DNA of 64,000 nt. Source: Cladopsammia gracilis. Taxonomy: Eukaryota; Cnidaria; Anthozoa; Scleractinia; Dendrophylliidae. The position numbers were made by a program, and so were the translations under genes. The notes beneath the pieces were generated by a model. That model ran no database searches and was not told the DNA's origin. It worked only from the letters and a program-made list of their open reading frames with translations. The stretch lies in contig JAJGOT010000339.1 of the NCBI GenBank assembly GCA_022457155.1, forward strand, positions 807,501 to 871,500. The letters are read 5' to 3'. Shown piece by piece: positions 35,276 through 47,293 of this stretch. Numbering within the stretch: the stretch's first letter is position 1; every line of letters begins with the position of its first letter.

Positions 35276-35485
35276 GCTAGCAGTAATCGGAGATTATGGA
35301 GACGCTTTCGAAGGAACTTCCGGCAGAAATGAGCCCCTGTAAAAAAAAAATAATGGGGGCGGCCATTTTGAAGAATGGACACCAAAAAATCTCAAATTTT
35401 ACTGCACATAAATACAGGACAACCAACACGAAATTGGGATTGCGTTCTTCGACACGCGAATATTAACTAATTGTCATTTCTTAAA
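35276..35485. other. Central spacer of the giant palindrome
   Basis: This 210-base single-copy sequence separates the two arms. It contains GGGGGCGGCCATTTTG and no open frame or hairpin of note. Confidence 0.7.
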
Positions 35486-36020
35486 TGCACTTCTACGATT
35501 ATTAAACGTACTTTTACGGTTATTAAACGCACTTCTACGGTTATTAAACGCACTTTTACGGTTATTAAACGTACTATTACGGTTATTAAACGCACTTTTA
35601 CGGTTATTAAACCTACTTTTTACGGTTATTAAACGTACTTTTACGGTTATTAAACGCACTTTTACGATTATTAAACGTACTTTTACGATTATTAAACGTA
35701 CTATTACGGTTATTAAACGCACTTTTATGATTATTAAACGTACTTTTACGGTTATTAAACGCACTTTTACGGTTATTAAACGTACTTTTACGATTATAAA
35801 ACGTACTTTCGCGATAATTAAACGTACTTTTACGGTTATTAAACGTCCTTTTACGGTTTTTAACGCACTTTTACGGTTATTAAACGTACTTTTACGATTA
35901 TTAAACGTACTTTCGCGGTTATTGAACGTACTTTTACGGTTATTAAATGTACTTTTACGGTTATTAAGCGTACTTTTACGGTTATTTAACGTACTTTTAC
36001 GGTTATTAAACTTACATTTT
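35486..36020. repeat. 21-bp tandem array, right arm (inverted)
   Basis: About 25 units of the complement (ACTTTTACGGTTATTAAACGT). Together the two left parts have about the same total length, as expected if the array was one block before the piggyBac-like insertion. Confidence 0.9.
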
Positions 36021-39000
36021 CAGCCCATAACCGGTTCTGCAAAAACACAAAATTGAACATGATTGAAAAACCGGGACTAACTCAAATAGACTATGAAAGC
36101 CAGTTTCATTTGACTTGTTTGGATTATCTTAACCAGCCGGGACATTTAGACTGGTTAAGCCATTTTCAAGCGGTTGGCTCATTTGAGTCAGTTTGTCCAT
36201 TTTTGCTCGTTTGGACTATAAAAGCTAGTTTTGCAATTTTATCAACTGGGATTACTTTGACGGACAGGGCATTTAGACCGGTTGATTTTTGAGCCCTGCC
36301 ATCATTGTGTTAATTTGCTCTTTTGGATAGGTGGACTATTTGAGCTCATCAAGTCATTTGTCCCTATTGGATTACTCTAGCACAGGCCATTTAGATCAAT
36401 TGAGCTCTTTTAGCACGTTCACTCATTTTGGTCAGTTTGTTCATTCTCACTAGTCAGACTGTGATAGCCAGTTAATAGTCAATGGACCTGATTGGATACC
36501 TAAACCGGTTTAGACTGGTTGAGCCTTTTTTAGGAGGTTGGCTCATTTGAGTCAGTTTGTTCATTTTGGCTGGTAATGGATAGCTTAAGGTACAGTGTAG
36601 TTCAGGTATTTGCCCGAGGTGTCAGGGGGGTATTATTGCCCTATCTGAACATATCTCCCAAAAAATGTCTCAGTAAGCATCCTGATGTCTTATTTTAAAA
36701 TCCAACATTTCAGGTCAATATCTTAAATCAATCAGAATTAGATATGGACATTCAAAATTTGGCCTTTTGACCACTTTTGGGCATTCTGAATGGTTGAGTT
36801 AGGTCACATGACCCTTTGGATTACTTTAACCTGAGTTGCCATTTTGGGACATTCAGACCGGTTGTCAATGAGCCATGCCATCATTTGTATTAGTTCATTT
36901 GTACTGGTTGGACTATTCGAGCTCATTAAGTAATTTCTCCATTTTTTGGAATACTTAAGCCATTCTGGCTCATATAAAATTGGAAAAAACGGATAGCTAA
37001 CTGAAGTACTCGCCACTATAACAACATTTACATTTTCTACATGCATGCATGTTCGTGTAATATATCAAACAGCCAAGACAGTGGTATCAGACTTACATGT
37101 CAATGCTATATAAGCCAAAGTTTGTGTCGTGTAAGCTGATTCATTGTTTCACTTAGAAAGAAGATAATCCGTACTTTTTTTTGTTATTTAGGTTCTTTAG
37201 TCATCACTTTTCTTCCAACATTCAAATTTGCGCAAAACTTTTTTAGTGCTATTACAAGTGCCTGCTCTTAGGCTAAAACTGCTGACCGCTAGCTCACTCT
37301 TCCCAGGTTCTCTTTCAGTCTCCTTCAGATCTTTTTAAGAAAAGTGACTAGGAATTGCTTTAACACGTCTAAGGGTAAATTAAGGAATTATTATTCATGT
37401 AAAGCTTTGGTTTAAATGGATTTTTATCGTGAAATTAAATTACAAAGTCGATTGCAACACTGGATCAGGATGAATACAAGATGGCTGACTGTAAGACCTT
37501 TAGCTCAAAGGTCCTCAAGCTTATATTCTTCTGTTTTTGTTTGAACATAACAAACGGTAAACTGGATTTCTGAAATTAGATGATCAGGCTATTGATAAAG
37601 AGACTTTTAGCCTAATATGGAAACTCAGTGAATAACATGAATCAGCCAGCTCCTGTAAGAAACTTGTCATATTTGTCTAGAAATGTTTTAGGTTAAAATA
37701 ATGAGCAGATTAGCCAAGTTGAGTTCAGAATGACTGAGTTAATTACATAAGGATACATTTTATGTAAGCATTGATAATTAAAGACAGTCATGTTTCTTGC
37801 AGAGTGTACCCAGTTAAGTTTGATTGGTATTTAATTTTTTGAGACTTAACTGATATAATTTATTTGAAAGTAAAAGAATTTGTATTTAGTGCTCGTAATT
37901 ATATCGTTAAAACTATACTTCTTATACCATATCATATGAGACTTGTGGTGCCTTTGAAATGAAGTCATAGCCATGAACACTGTTAAAATATGCATTTTAA
38001 CATTTATAATAATTTAATAGCTACCTGAATCTATGTACCGGTAGGTGAAAAGTAACACGTACAACGTACATGTTAATTAGCTAATTAATGACTAAAGTCT
38101 TATAAGTCTTATAAAGCCCTCAGATATCTTGCAGTTTGAAAAAATGTTATGTCACTTCATATTACACATCACTGGCATTCCACATAATGCAAACTTAAAC
38201 TTAGTTGATTCAACTTAGTTGATTCAGCAGGGTGGAATTTGCATTTTTTTTTTTAAAAATTGTTGAATTTCCTCGATAAAAGCTAGGAGTCAAAGGACTA
38301 GTACTTTGAGGGAAATCAGGAGAATTCAAAAAAAAATCCACATATATGTTATAGCGAACTGAACTGTCATTGGAAAAAAAATTCACTCTATAGAGTCTAT
38401 TAGCTAAATTAAAATATCTTACAGATTCATCAGTTTTTGGAGGGTGAAAAAAGCGCAAAGCTTCACAAATAAAATAACGAGAAACACATGCAAGATGCGA
38501 TTCAACTGACGATTATTAACCGTATTTTTTCATCAGACCTGTCATGCGAACGCACAGAACTTAACGTGATCAAAATAACGGAAAAATGCGTTATACGGTT
38601 ATTAACCGTACCATGCATCACACCTGTTCTACGAATGAACAGAACTCAAAGTGAACAAAAATAAACGGCACGCGCGTAAAACGATTATTAAGCGTACCTT
38701 TGATCCGGACCTGTTGTACGAATACGAATGTGATCAAACGTACCTTGCCTTTAAAATCTCCAACTAATTTGCAAATAATTTAAATGCTAAACACAAAAAA
38801 GAAATAATTTGTCATGAATTGTTGTGTATGCTTTACCCTTCCTCTGGAAAAGACCATGCGAAAATGCCGCGAACGACTGCATAGTAGTTGTTTTATACAA
38901 TACAAATTTATCGAATCGACGATCTCGTATTTCATAATTGAACTGAGTTCCACTGAAGGATTAAGGTGTGTCCTTTCAACTGAATGTTATAAATGTGCCT

Positions 39001-40408
39001 ACAAATTCTAAGATAACATAAGCTTATCAATAAGTCTGATTTTCACAGTGGAATTGAAAACTATCGCTTTGTTTTTTTAGGAGAATTACGCCAATTCCTT
39101 TTACGCTGTCGTGTTTTGTTTTGGAGAGCAAAATTTCTGTAGTTGCAGCAGATACAGTTTAAATTCTGATTATGTCCAAGCACTGGGATGGTCAGCAAGC
39201 AGACAATGAAAATTTGCATGAAACGATCCAACAATTTGTCAGGTTATAAAAAACAATGATCTTTGTTTTCATTCATCACTGAAAATGTGAAAAAGTACGG
39301 GCATCGCAGTAGGCTTCAAAGTAAGTACATGAAGTCGAAAAGAGATTTAGAAGCTGCGTTTCTGTAACTAACCTTTATTCCAATTGAAAAAATGCTGACA
39401 AGAAGGCAATCTTTGAATCCAAAACAAAGTTTGTAGGCTTCTAAAGTTTCCTCGCATATTCACTTTTGCGGCGGCAGATTCCGGACACAATTTTTTGGAT
39501 TTCCCCTTCAAAGTACTTTTCGATCATTGAATACATTTCTTCTTTCAGCTGATAAATTTCAGCTGGTGAATTTCAAAGCGCTAAAACTTTTCGTCGCTTC
39601 CATTGAACCTGTGTGGCAGCGAGTCAAGTTCATTCAAGTTGAGCCGCTTTGATTGGTTTTCCGTGTCATCCGATGCAAATGTAAGGAGAATACGCATCTT
39701 GATCGACACAAAATTACAACAATGTGCTCTCTTCAACATGCAGTCGTTTTCTTTAGTTATTTTGTAAACTCAACAGACCACATTTCTATGTGTTTACCGG
39801 CGTTATAAAGTCACGCGGGATGTTGGGAGAACACGAGAAAAGGGAGGCCCGTGATTTACAAGCTTTCCAAGCGAGTCAAGTTCAGCCGCTTTGATTGGTT
39901 TTCCCGCAGCATTCGATGAATGTATTAATGGGGTGAGGAGAATAAGCATCTTGATCGGCCAAAAATTATAACAAAGCGCTCTCTTCAACAGACGTTTTCC
40001 ATAGTTATTTCATAAAAAGCAATAGACCACATTCTTCTATGAGTTCAATGACGTTATAAACCCAGGCGGGATGAAAAAGCACGGCTCGTGATTTACAAGC
40101 TTTTCGAATGTTCTCCCAAGCGGTTTTTAATAGCGCCGGTAAACGCATAGAAAATGCGGCCTCTTGCTTAATACAGTTTCCAGTGTCTGAAACGATAAAT
40201 TATTGATAAAAAAAACTTGGCTGCATTTCGGTCGAATGTATAAAAAACGTAACTGTGATATCTTGCCTCGCCGCAGCTCAGCAACTGTGTTTTTAGACTA
40301 TTTAAACAAAATAAAAATAAAACTGAAGAAGAAGAAAAGAAAGAAAGAAAGAAAGAAAGAAAGAAAAGAAAAAAAAAAGAAAAACAAGGGAAAAGAAAAC
40401 TAAAAATC

Positions 40409-40490
40409 GCGTCACCTGGATTCGAACTCGCGATCTCTATCAAGTGCTGGTCTTGTAGCCGAGCGCACTACCACTGTACCACTGGTTGGC
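40409..40490 (-). other. tRNA-like segment in palindrome right arm
   Basis: Mirror of the segment at 29,205 with a few substitutions: the B-box-like GATTCGAACTCGCG and A-box-like GCACTACCACTGTACCACTG are visible. It lies next to a (GAAA)n tract at about 40,335-40,366. Confidence 0.5.
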
Positions 40491-41415
40491 ACACTGCTTA
40501 ATGCCTTAAATTTTAATATTTAAGTCGTCTCTATGTTGACTGGCAGTTTTGCCAACTTTTTGTTTGTTTTTCTTCTTTTTTTTTCAAATGAACATTAACT
40601 TTCAAAAGAAAACGGCCTTTCTGGGACGGCACACATCTCCCTTTTTCCATGGTGAAATACGAACCGCGAATCTTGGAGTTTTATTCGTCCGGCCACTTTC
40701 AATTGAATCCTTCGCCGGCCGTAAATCGTGTAACTGAATTTGGTCATTGCCGTGGAGTTATATTTCGTTGTGTAAAGTTGATCTTCCTTAATTTTGTAGG
40801 CATTTAAATCAGTAAACATACAGGTACTTGCTTTATTTTATCATTGGAAGCGGACATTAGTTTTAATAGTGCAACAGTGGATTTCAACAGCGACAACAGT
40901 TCCTCAAGTCGACACTCGATCGCTCTGTGATGCTTCGCATCGCTGCGACTCCGCAGAACTTTTTCAAAATGCCAGTTGTTTCGAAAAAAATTCAGTCGTT
41001 AACTTGCTCAATGGAAAGGTTAAGAGGCATAGACTTCACATAAATACTATTTTTAAAGAAATGCTCATCCGTTTCTTAATATCATCCCTCTAGAATCTTT
41101 CCTGTAATGGCGGCCGCATTCGGGACAATCTCTCTCGATCCAACTTTGGTACATATACGAGTAATAACCTGAAAGCGCGCCACATACCGTTATTATGCGT
41201 ACTTTTTCAGGTTATTATGCGTATTTTACACGCATAATAATCGTAAGTGGCGTCTTTGAAGGTTAATATTCTTAAAAAAACAACATTTTACGGTTAATAT
41301 ACTACTTTGACGCCTAAAGTACGGATAATAACCGTAAAACACCGTATGGTACGAATATTATCCTGAACTCCAAAAACATTTTGACACTCCAGGAACAATT
41401 TGACTCCTGTTTTAG

Positions 41416-43117
41416 GTAGTACATTTTCTAATCTTTTAGCGATAGCTTTGGTCGCGATCTTATAGTCTACATTTAACAGAGTGATAGGGCGCCAATTGGA
41501 CAGGAGCAATAAATTGGAGTCTTCTTTTGGAACAAGTGTTATGACACCTCTTCTTTGAGAAACTGATAGTTCGCCAACGTCGTAGGAAGCATTAAGACTA
41601 TCCAGAAGATCTCCTGACCAAGAATTTCAAATAAACAGTTAAAGAATTCGACAGTATAGCCATCTTCTCCTGGAGATTTCCCTAATTTGAAAGTCTTCAA
41701 TATATTCTGGCATTCTTTAAGAGTGAGCTTTCCCTCAATTTCATTGCTTTCATTGTCAGACAATTTTGGCAGTTCTAAATTGGCAATAAAGTTGTTAAAG
41801 TCGCTGCTTTCACTTTTGTCACCATCTAGTTCCGATTTATATAAGTCAGCATAAAAGGAGTGAATTTCGCTCATAATTTCTTTTTCGTCGACAATGATAT
41901 TACCATCAGGATCAGGTTTGAGTTCCGCTATGACTTTCGTGTTAAAATTTCTCTTTTCTATGTTAAAGAAGTATTTGGTCGGCTTCTCGCCTTCTTCAGT
42001 CCATCGCACTTTAGAGCGAAATATTGCACCTTTTCCTCTACTGTCATAAATATCCTGAAGATCGCGTTTCAATTGTTCATATTCTTTTAGTTCAGATTCA
42101 ATGTTTTGAAGTTCATTACTGTTAGTAATCAACGCATCGATTTCATCCAAACGGTTCTGAATGACTTTTTCCACATTTCTACTCTGCTTGGCTTTGTTTT
42201 TTGAATAAGGAATTGTGAGACTTCTAATTTCCATTTTGATTAATTCCCATTTGAGTCTTTTGTCCTCAATGTCAAGATATTTTTCTTTTATTATTGGATA
42301 ATTGTCTATGATTAAATTTACATAGTTCTCGTCCTCGGGCAAGGAGTTGTTAAATTTCCATAGGCCAGGTCCGTGGCTACGATTGCTAATTTTTAATTTT
42401 AGTCGGACTGCTTTGTGATCAGGAGCTATAGAAATTCTTGAGTCAATAGCAAGAACGAATTTAGTAATGAAATTTGACACCAGAAAAAAGTCTATTCTTG
42501 ATTGAACTTTTAGATATTTGGATTCATATGTATAGCTTTTTTTTAAAGGGTTCTTTTTTTCTAAATACATCGGATAGATTCAATTTTTCCATCATTAATA
42601 GTACTTTGTCACGATATGTTGATGGTTTCCACTGCGCGCCACCTTTTTTGTCAATACGTTGCAGAGTTACATTCCAGTCACCACCAATAATTACATTATC
42701 AATTTCGACTTTGCTTAACAAAATCTCATTTAAGCATTGGATAAACTTGTCTTGTTGCGCCGGGTTGTTAGGAGCGTAAATGTTACAAATAGAGAGTTTA
42801 ACCTTTTGAATAAACAAATTGATTATTACGATCCTGCCTTCCGGATCACTGTAATGACTGTCAACGGACAGATCATATGAAGGGTTAACTAAAATGCAAA
42901 CTCCTTTCTGATGATTGGTCCCATGGGAGAAAAAAATGCCACCTCCCCATTCATTTTTCCACAATGTTTCATCTTTTGGTTCAGAATATGTTTCTTGTAG
43001 AAGATAAAATAAACATTTTTGGTTCTTCAAATAACTAAAAATACTTCTTCTTTTAGGTTGGCTTTTTAGGCCTCTAACATTCAAGGAAAGTACACTACAC
43101 TTAGACAGATCTAACAT
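41416..43117 (-). pseudogene. LINE ORF2, endonuclease and start of reverse transcriptase
   Basis: The frame 43,117-42,524 is an AP-like endonuclease: SLNVRGLKSQPKR, LLQETYSEPKDE, NIYAPNNPAQQ and GGDWNVTL. A frameshift in a T-run near 42,545 leads to the frame 42,570-41,539, with SRIDFFLVS and the catalytic SIAPDHKAV. The frame then goes through WTEEGEKPTKYFFNIEKRN into the RT approach LGKSPGEDGYTVEFF. A second shift near 41,630 leads to SNWRPITLLNVDYKIATKAI and KRLENVLPK, where the palindrome interrupts it. The gene continues at 28,270. Confidence 0.9.
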
Positions 43118-43366
43118 GTCAGAGAAATCAAAAAAATTATATCAATACAAAAAAAAAAAAAAAACACAGATACACACACAACGCAGTGTTAGGACCGCTT
43201 TGTAGAACACACAAATTGATAACCGTATCCGAAGGCTATAGGTCGGAACACCTTCCCAAAGAAGCTCAGTACAGAGGGATTACATAAAAGTTAAACAGAA
43301 ATAGCTCTTTTAGAGTTTCTCCAATAAACCAGTAAAAATTAATTGAAAACTTACTAATTGTTTAGA

Positions 43367-44178
43367 TTATTTAAACTTATCAAGATCGTCATCTTCACGG
43401 ATTTGGATGGTTTTAGTACCTTCAGTTACCCGTAGGAAGATTTTGCCGTCCATTGTCCAAACACGATGATAGGATTTTTTCTTCTTTAACTTGCGAATTT
43501 TAGCCAGAAGCTCTTTTCTCCTCGCTGTGAGGTTTTCATTAATGAAAATAGAGTGGGAGCCCTCGAGCGATCCGGGCAGAATGCTGGAAAAATCTGCTTC
43601 TCGCAGCTTGAACCGGGCTTGGTAAAATTCTTGCTTCCTGCTGTGTGACGAGAAACGCACAATGATGGGTTTTATTGCTGGTGTTTTTTTTGTGTAAGCG
43701 ATGAACAATGTCGATATCCTGGCTGCGAATATCGACATCTAATTGAGTCGCTATCGATATGATCACATCTTTTAAATTTTCATCACGTTTTTCTGGAATT
43801 CCATAAATCTCTAAATTATATTTTCGGGTGTATTGCTCCACTGAATCTTGATTCAGCTCGAGATCGTAGATCCTATCTTCTAGTTGATTGATGTAATTTT
43901 CCTGATCTTTTACGTCCTTCTCATACTTTTTAACTGTAGTTGCAATGTTGTCGACCGTTTGCTTTAGACTGGCGATCTGTACATCGCTGACTTGTAAAGA
44001 AGATTTCAACTCTTCGACATCTTTCCTCAGAGCCAGATTTTCAGCTAGAATTTTGTTCACATCAGTTTTAATTTCACAAAGAATATTCCACATATCATTC
44101 TTTGATTTGACCCATTTATCTGCCAAGGTATCTTCGTCTGAGGGAAGCGGAGAAGCCGCTTCAAGCCCCTTCGTGTCC
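43367..44178 (-). pseudogene. LINE ORF1 (coiled coil plus RNA-binding region)
   Basis: The frame 44,126-43,539 has a long coiled coil (about residues 18-90) and then NLEIYGIPEKRDENLKDVI, an RRM-like region as in L1 ORF1 proteins. A frameshift in the T-run near 43,688 switches to the frame 43,738-43,367, with IVRFSSHSRKQEFYQARF, SIFINENLT and RKLKKKKSY, the C-terminal domain. ORF1 proteins chaperone LINE RNA as trimers. The frame is open upstream of the first Met to the 5' junction, so the start of the protein is probably missing. Confidence 0.85.
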
Positions 44179-44179
44179 T

Positions 44180-45140
44180 CACACTGACACAGTTCGATAT
44201 ATATATTTTTTTAAATTAAACGTAAGGATTTTTGACGAACGAAAAAAAAAAGTACATCACTTTCATAATGTCCAGTTCGAAAAAAGAATAAAAAAAGAAA
44301 AAAAAAAGAGGACTTCATGGAGATTCGAACTCGGGCCGTCCGGGACTAAGCCACAAACTCAATCACTGCGCTGTCCAAGAGCACATACTACGTACGAATT
44401 AAATTTTATTATATTAAGCTAGATACGCATCAGAACGCGTGTCCTTTTAGATCGATTTTAATGTTGCACTAAAAACTCCAAATGCGAAACATCTGTAAGC
44501 TTATTGTTGTCTATATTCGTTTACATCAAATTAATTATTGTTATCGTTGGATTCACGTTGAATTCCTGTTACGAAACGTGTTCGTAACAAAGCATTTGCT
44601 CACTAAGTTTACACTGAGCTGATGGAAGGAGCGAGCGAGTGAGTGAGTGAGTGAGTGAGTGAGAGAATGAATTTTATTTAAACACCCTTGCCGATAACCT
44701 GTTCATCATGCTTTCACGTATACACGGGTTTAAAAGTAAGACTACACTGCATTCACTAGATTCAGTAGCTGACACTTAAGCTCGACCCGGAGCTCGATCG
44801 CTTAGCAAATGGCAAGTTTAATATATAAAACACAGAACTTGCCAGAGCAAAAATCCCACAGGAATAAGCGGCGAACACAATATCAAACGGTCCTATCCAT
44901 CCATGAACGCCTTGAATTGTCTTGAAAGTGTGCAGTTGTACGCAGTAGTTCTTTATCTTGCTTCTCGAGTACACAAACGGAGAGATTTTACGGTATGTAT
45001 TTCATGGCCGAAAGCCATATAGTCGTCTATATAGACTTAAATATGCGTGCATAAATTTGCATGCGCTAATGTGACACGAAAAAAAACAAGAAAAGTCAAC
45101 GCCGGATTTATAACTCGTGTGCTTCGCCACGAGTAACAAT
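44180..45140 (+). repeat. Composite repeat R, copy 1, right piece
   Basis: It continues from 25,944 when compared with 56,325-58,335. Shared blocks are TAAACGTAAGGATTTTTGACG, a tRNA-like region, GCGAAACATCTxTAAGCTTA, GGCGAACACAATATCAAACG and GCGTGCATAAATTTGCATGC. A (GAGT)n run (44,636-44,666) is expanded here but not in the other copy. Confidence 0.85.
44315..44390 (-). other. tRNA-like segment in repeat R copy 1
   Basis: The minus strand has GAGTTCGAATC (B-box-like) preceded by GGACAGCGCAGTGATTGAG. Stems are poor. The paralogous segment at 56,463-56,548 shares the arrangement. Confidence 0.45.
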
Positions 45141-45315
45141 AGTTTTAATTTGAATTTTTTTGTATTGTTGCACCGAAATTCTAAAGTCTTATTTAAGAAT
45201 TGCATGAATCAAGAAAAACTGGTCAGTTTATTTAAGCACAGTCTTAGTTTCAAACGAAGAGCATGACCAAACGAACAATACAAGATCGGCAAAATAAATT
45301 AATAATATATATACA

Positions 45316-46918
45316 TAGTCCAAGCCTAACAGCGTCGCACTTTGAACAAGCTTAACTAAGGTGAAACTTAACTAAGGTGAAACTTAACTAAGGTGAAAGG
45401 TTGGAAGCACAAGAATTAAGATTGACGAACGGGCTATTTTCAATTTTAGCAATTCTCAAAAACAGTATTACGCGACCGTCTGCACAGTACATTTTATAGA
45501 CCGTACAAAAGTTCACAAAAACAACTTTTCACTGTCTAGAATAACTAGTACCACTAGTTTCCGAATAAAATACAGTTTATGTTTGTCAAAAATTGCCCGA
45601 GAAACTGATTTGAAAATCAAAAATTGCAAAAATACACAAACATATTTGCATAAGGCGATGCGAGTGAAGATAGAACTGTACTATAAAATCAGTCTTGTTT
45701 TGTTTACATAAAATCGCTTTTCAATCTATCTAATGAATGAACCAACACATAAAAATGGACAACACAATCTTCTTTCGAAAAAATTTATTCAAATCTCCAT
45801 TAGTTTACGTTTAAAAGCAAAACGCGTACCATTTAATTATAGCTCATCGAGTTCAAGCTTTTTCAATTTTAGCAATTCTCAAAAACAGTAAGCTTAAGCT
45901 TATTACGCGTCCGTCTGCATAGTACATTTTTATAGACCGTACAAAAGTTCACAAATTAAAACAACTTTTTCTGTCTAGAATAACTAGTACCACTAGTTTC
46001 CGAATAAAATACAGTTTATGTTTGTCAAAAATTGCCCGAGAAACTGATTTGAAAATCAAAAATTGCAAAAATACACAAATATAAGCTTATTTGCATAAGG
46101 CGATGCGAGTGAAGATAGAACTGTACTATAAAATCAAAGTCTTGTTTTGTTTACATAAAATCGCTTTTCAATCTATCTAACGAATGAACAACACATAAAA
46201 ATGGACAACACGATCTTCTTTCGAAAAATTTTTTTCAAATCTCCATTGGTTTACGTTTAAAAGCAAAACGCGTACCATTTAGTTATAGCTCATCGAGTTC
46301 AAGCTTTCTTCGATGAAATTCAAGAGATCGATACAATTGAATTTAAACACGTTTTAAAATCAATTCTCCAAAACTTACAATAACACTAATAAAAAGTCAC
46401 TCACAGATTGATATCAACATAAATTCTCATCGAAAACTGTAATCTGTTTTACCTTTAAGTCCTCGCTTGCTTGGAAATTCAAATCTCCGCTTCTGGTTCT
46501 GAAATCCGTAGAAAACAAACTACTCCCGCATTGATAAAAACGTAATACATGAAGTTCCTCGTCGAAGCAAGATTTTATCCCTGAAAGCTCGTCTTTTTCC
46601 ACTAAAGCGGCTTCTGAGTATACCTTAATTAGTATCCCTGTCTTGAGTAGCAAACCGCGAAAAAATGCAGGAAAATAACGACTTTAATTCTCCGCTAGAC
46701 ACAACAAAACAACTAAAGTGTTTACCGAGCTCACGGCTGTGTGGCCGCGCGAAAAACAAAATTGCTAAGATCCCGGATGTTGTTCCAACACGGCGGGCGG
46801 ACGGACACACACGCGCCCGCGAAACATTCCGCTAGCCCTGACCATGAAAAATCACGGCACAGGTTCTATGAGTATGGAGCTGCGCAACCAGGCCTTCGGC
46901 CTGGCAAGTGCTCCGCTA
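45316..46918 (-). mobile_element. GCGGAGC-family repeat, copy 5, with internal duplication
   Basis: It reads from CCAAGCCTAACAGCGTCGC to GGCCTTCGGCCTGG and GTGCTCCGCTA. The AT-rich tail is present twice: 45,420-45,860 is repeated at 45,865-46,320 (for example AACACACAxAAAAATGGACAACAC twice). The family peptide is encoded at 46,653-46,414 on the minus strand. Confidence 0.75.
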
Positions 46919-47090
46919 TTACCAAAAACATCATAAAAATCAATAAAAAGGTGACCACGGGTATTGACAACCATTTGCAGCTGATGATTTGCTTTTCCCC
47001 CCTAAGCATCAAGCATCAGCATTAGTTGTTTTGCTATATATACGTTTCTTGTACACGGTCAAGTTGTAGAGGAAGTATAATTCATTTTTA

Positions 47091-47176
47091 CAGTGCTGCG
47101 CGCGGTACCGTGAACACCAGACAATTTTTTTGACATATTTTTGACATATTTTTGACATATTTTTGACGAGTTTGAT
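47091..47176 (+). repeat. Left terminal inverted repeat with 11-bp subrepeats
   Basis: 86 bases. After the first 30 or so bases an 11-bp unit TTTTTGACATA is repeated three times and then ends TTTTTGACGAGTTTGAT. The right end (50,054-50,128) is 75 bases and has one unit fewer. These are probable transposase-binding sites. Confidence 0.9.
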
Positions 47177-47293
47177 ACAGGCGGGAAAGAATTCGGCTGG
47201 AAACCAAAGCGCTGGCCAGCCGAGTTATCGATTTTCTTTCAAAAGCTCACGGTACGTGAAATATAGACTGAAATATTGATCAAGAGTTCCACA

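Larger units (their letters stand above)
28275..41411. mobile_element. Giant palindromic transposable element, 13,137 bp
   Basis: The ends are AACAGGAGTCAAATTG and its exact complement, flanked by TTAG on both sides (28,271-28,274 and 41,412-41,415). Removing the element and one TTAG restores the LINE reading frame as VLPKLIN. The arms are about 6 kb each (28,275-35,275 minus the 1 kb insertion, and 35,486-41,411). They are nearly identical, with scattered substitutions and small indels. No transposase, reverse transcriptase or integrase was recognised in either arm. The mirrored short reading frames add no coding evidence. The superfamily is unknown; a 4 bp duplication is compatible with several cut-and-paste groups. 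Confidence 0.88.
25945..44179 (-). mobile_element. L1/Tx1-like LINE carrying nested insertions
   Basis: Excluding the 13.1 kb palindrome the LINE is about 5.1 kb. It ends in a poly-A tail (T run at 25,945-25,958). The flanks CACATTGACAG (25,934-25,944) and CACACTGACACAG (44,180-44,192) are the target duplication, and the paralogous repeat at 56.3 kb shows the empty site. ORF1 and ORF2 (endonuclease plus reverse transcriptase) are present. The ORF1 frame runs open to the 5' junction, so the 5' end is truncated. Several frameshifts make it inactive. Confidence 0.9.

Noticed and set aside
28275..41411. Palindrome as an assembly artefact
   Set aside because: Defined ends, a 4-bp duplication, exact LINE frame restoration, a single-copy spacer and scattered differences between arms all support a real insertion, though long reads should confirm.
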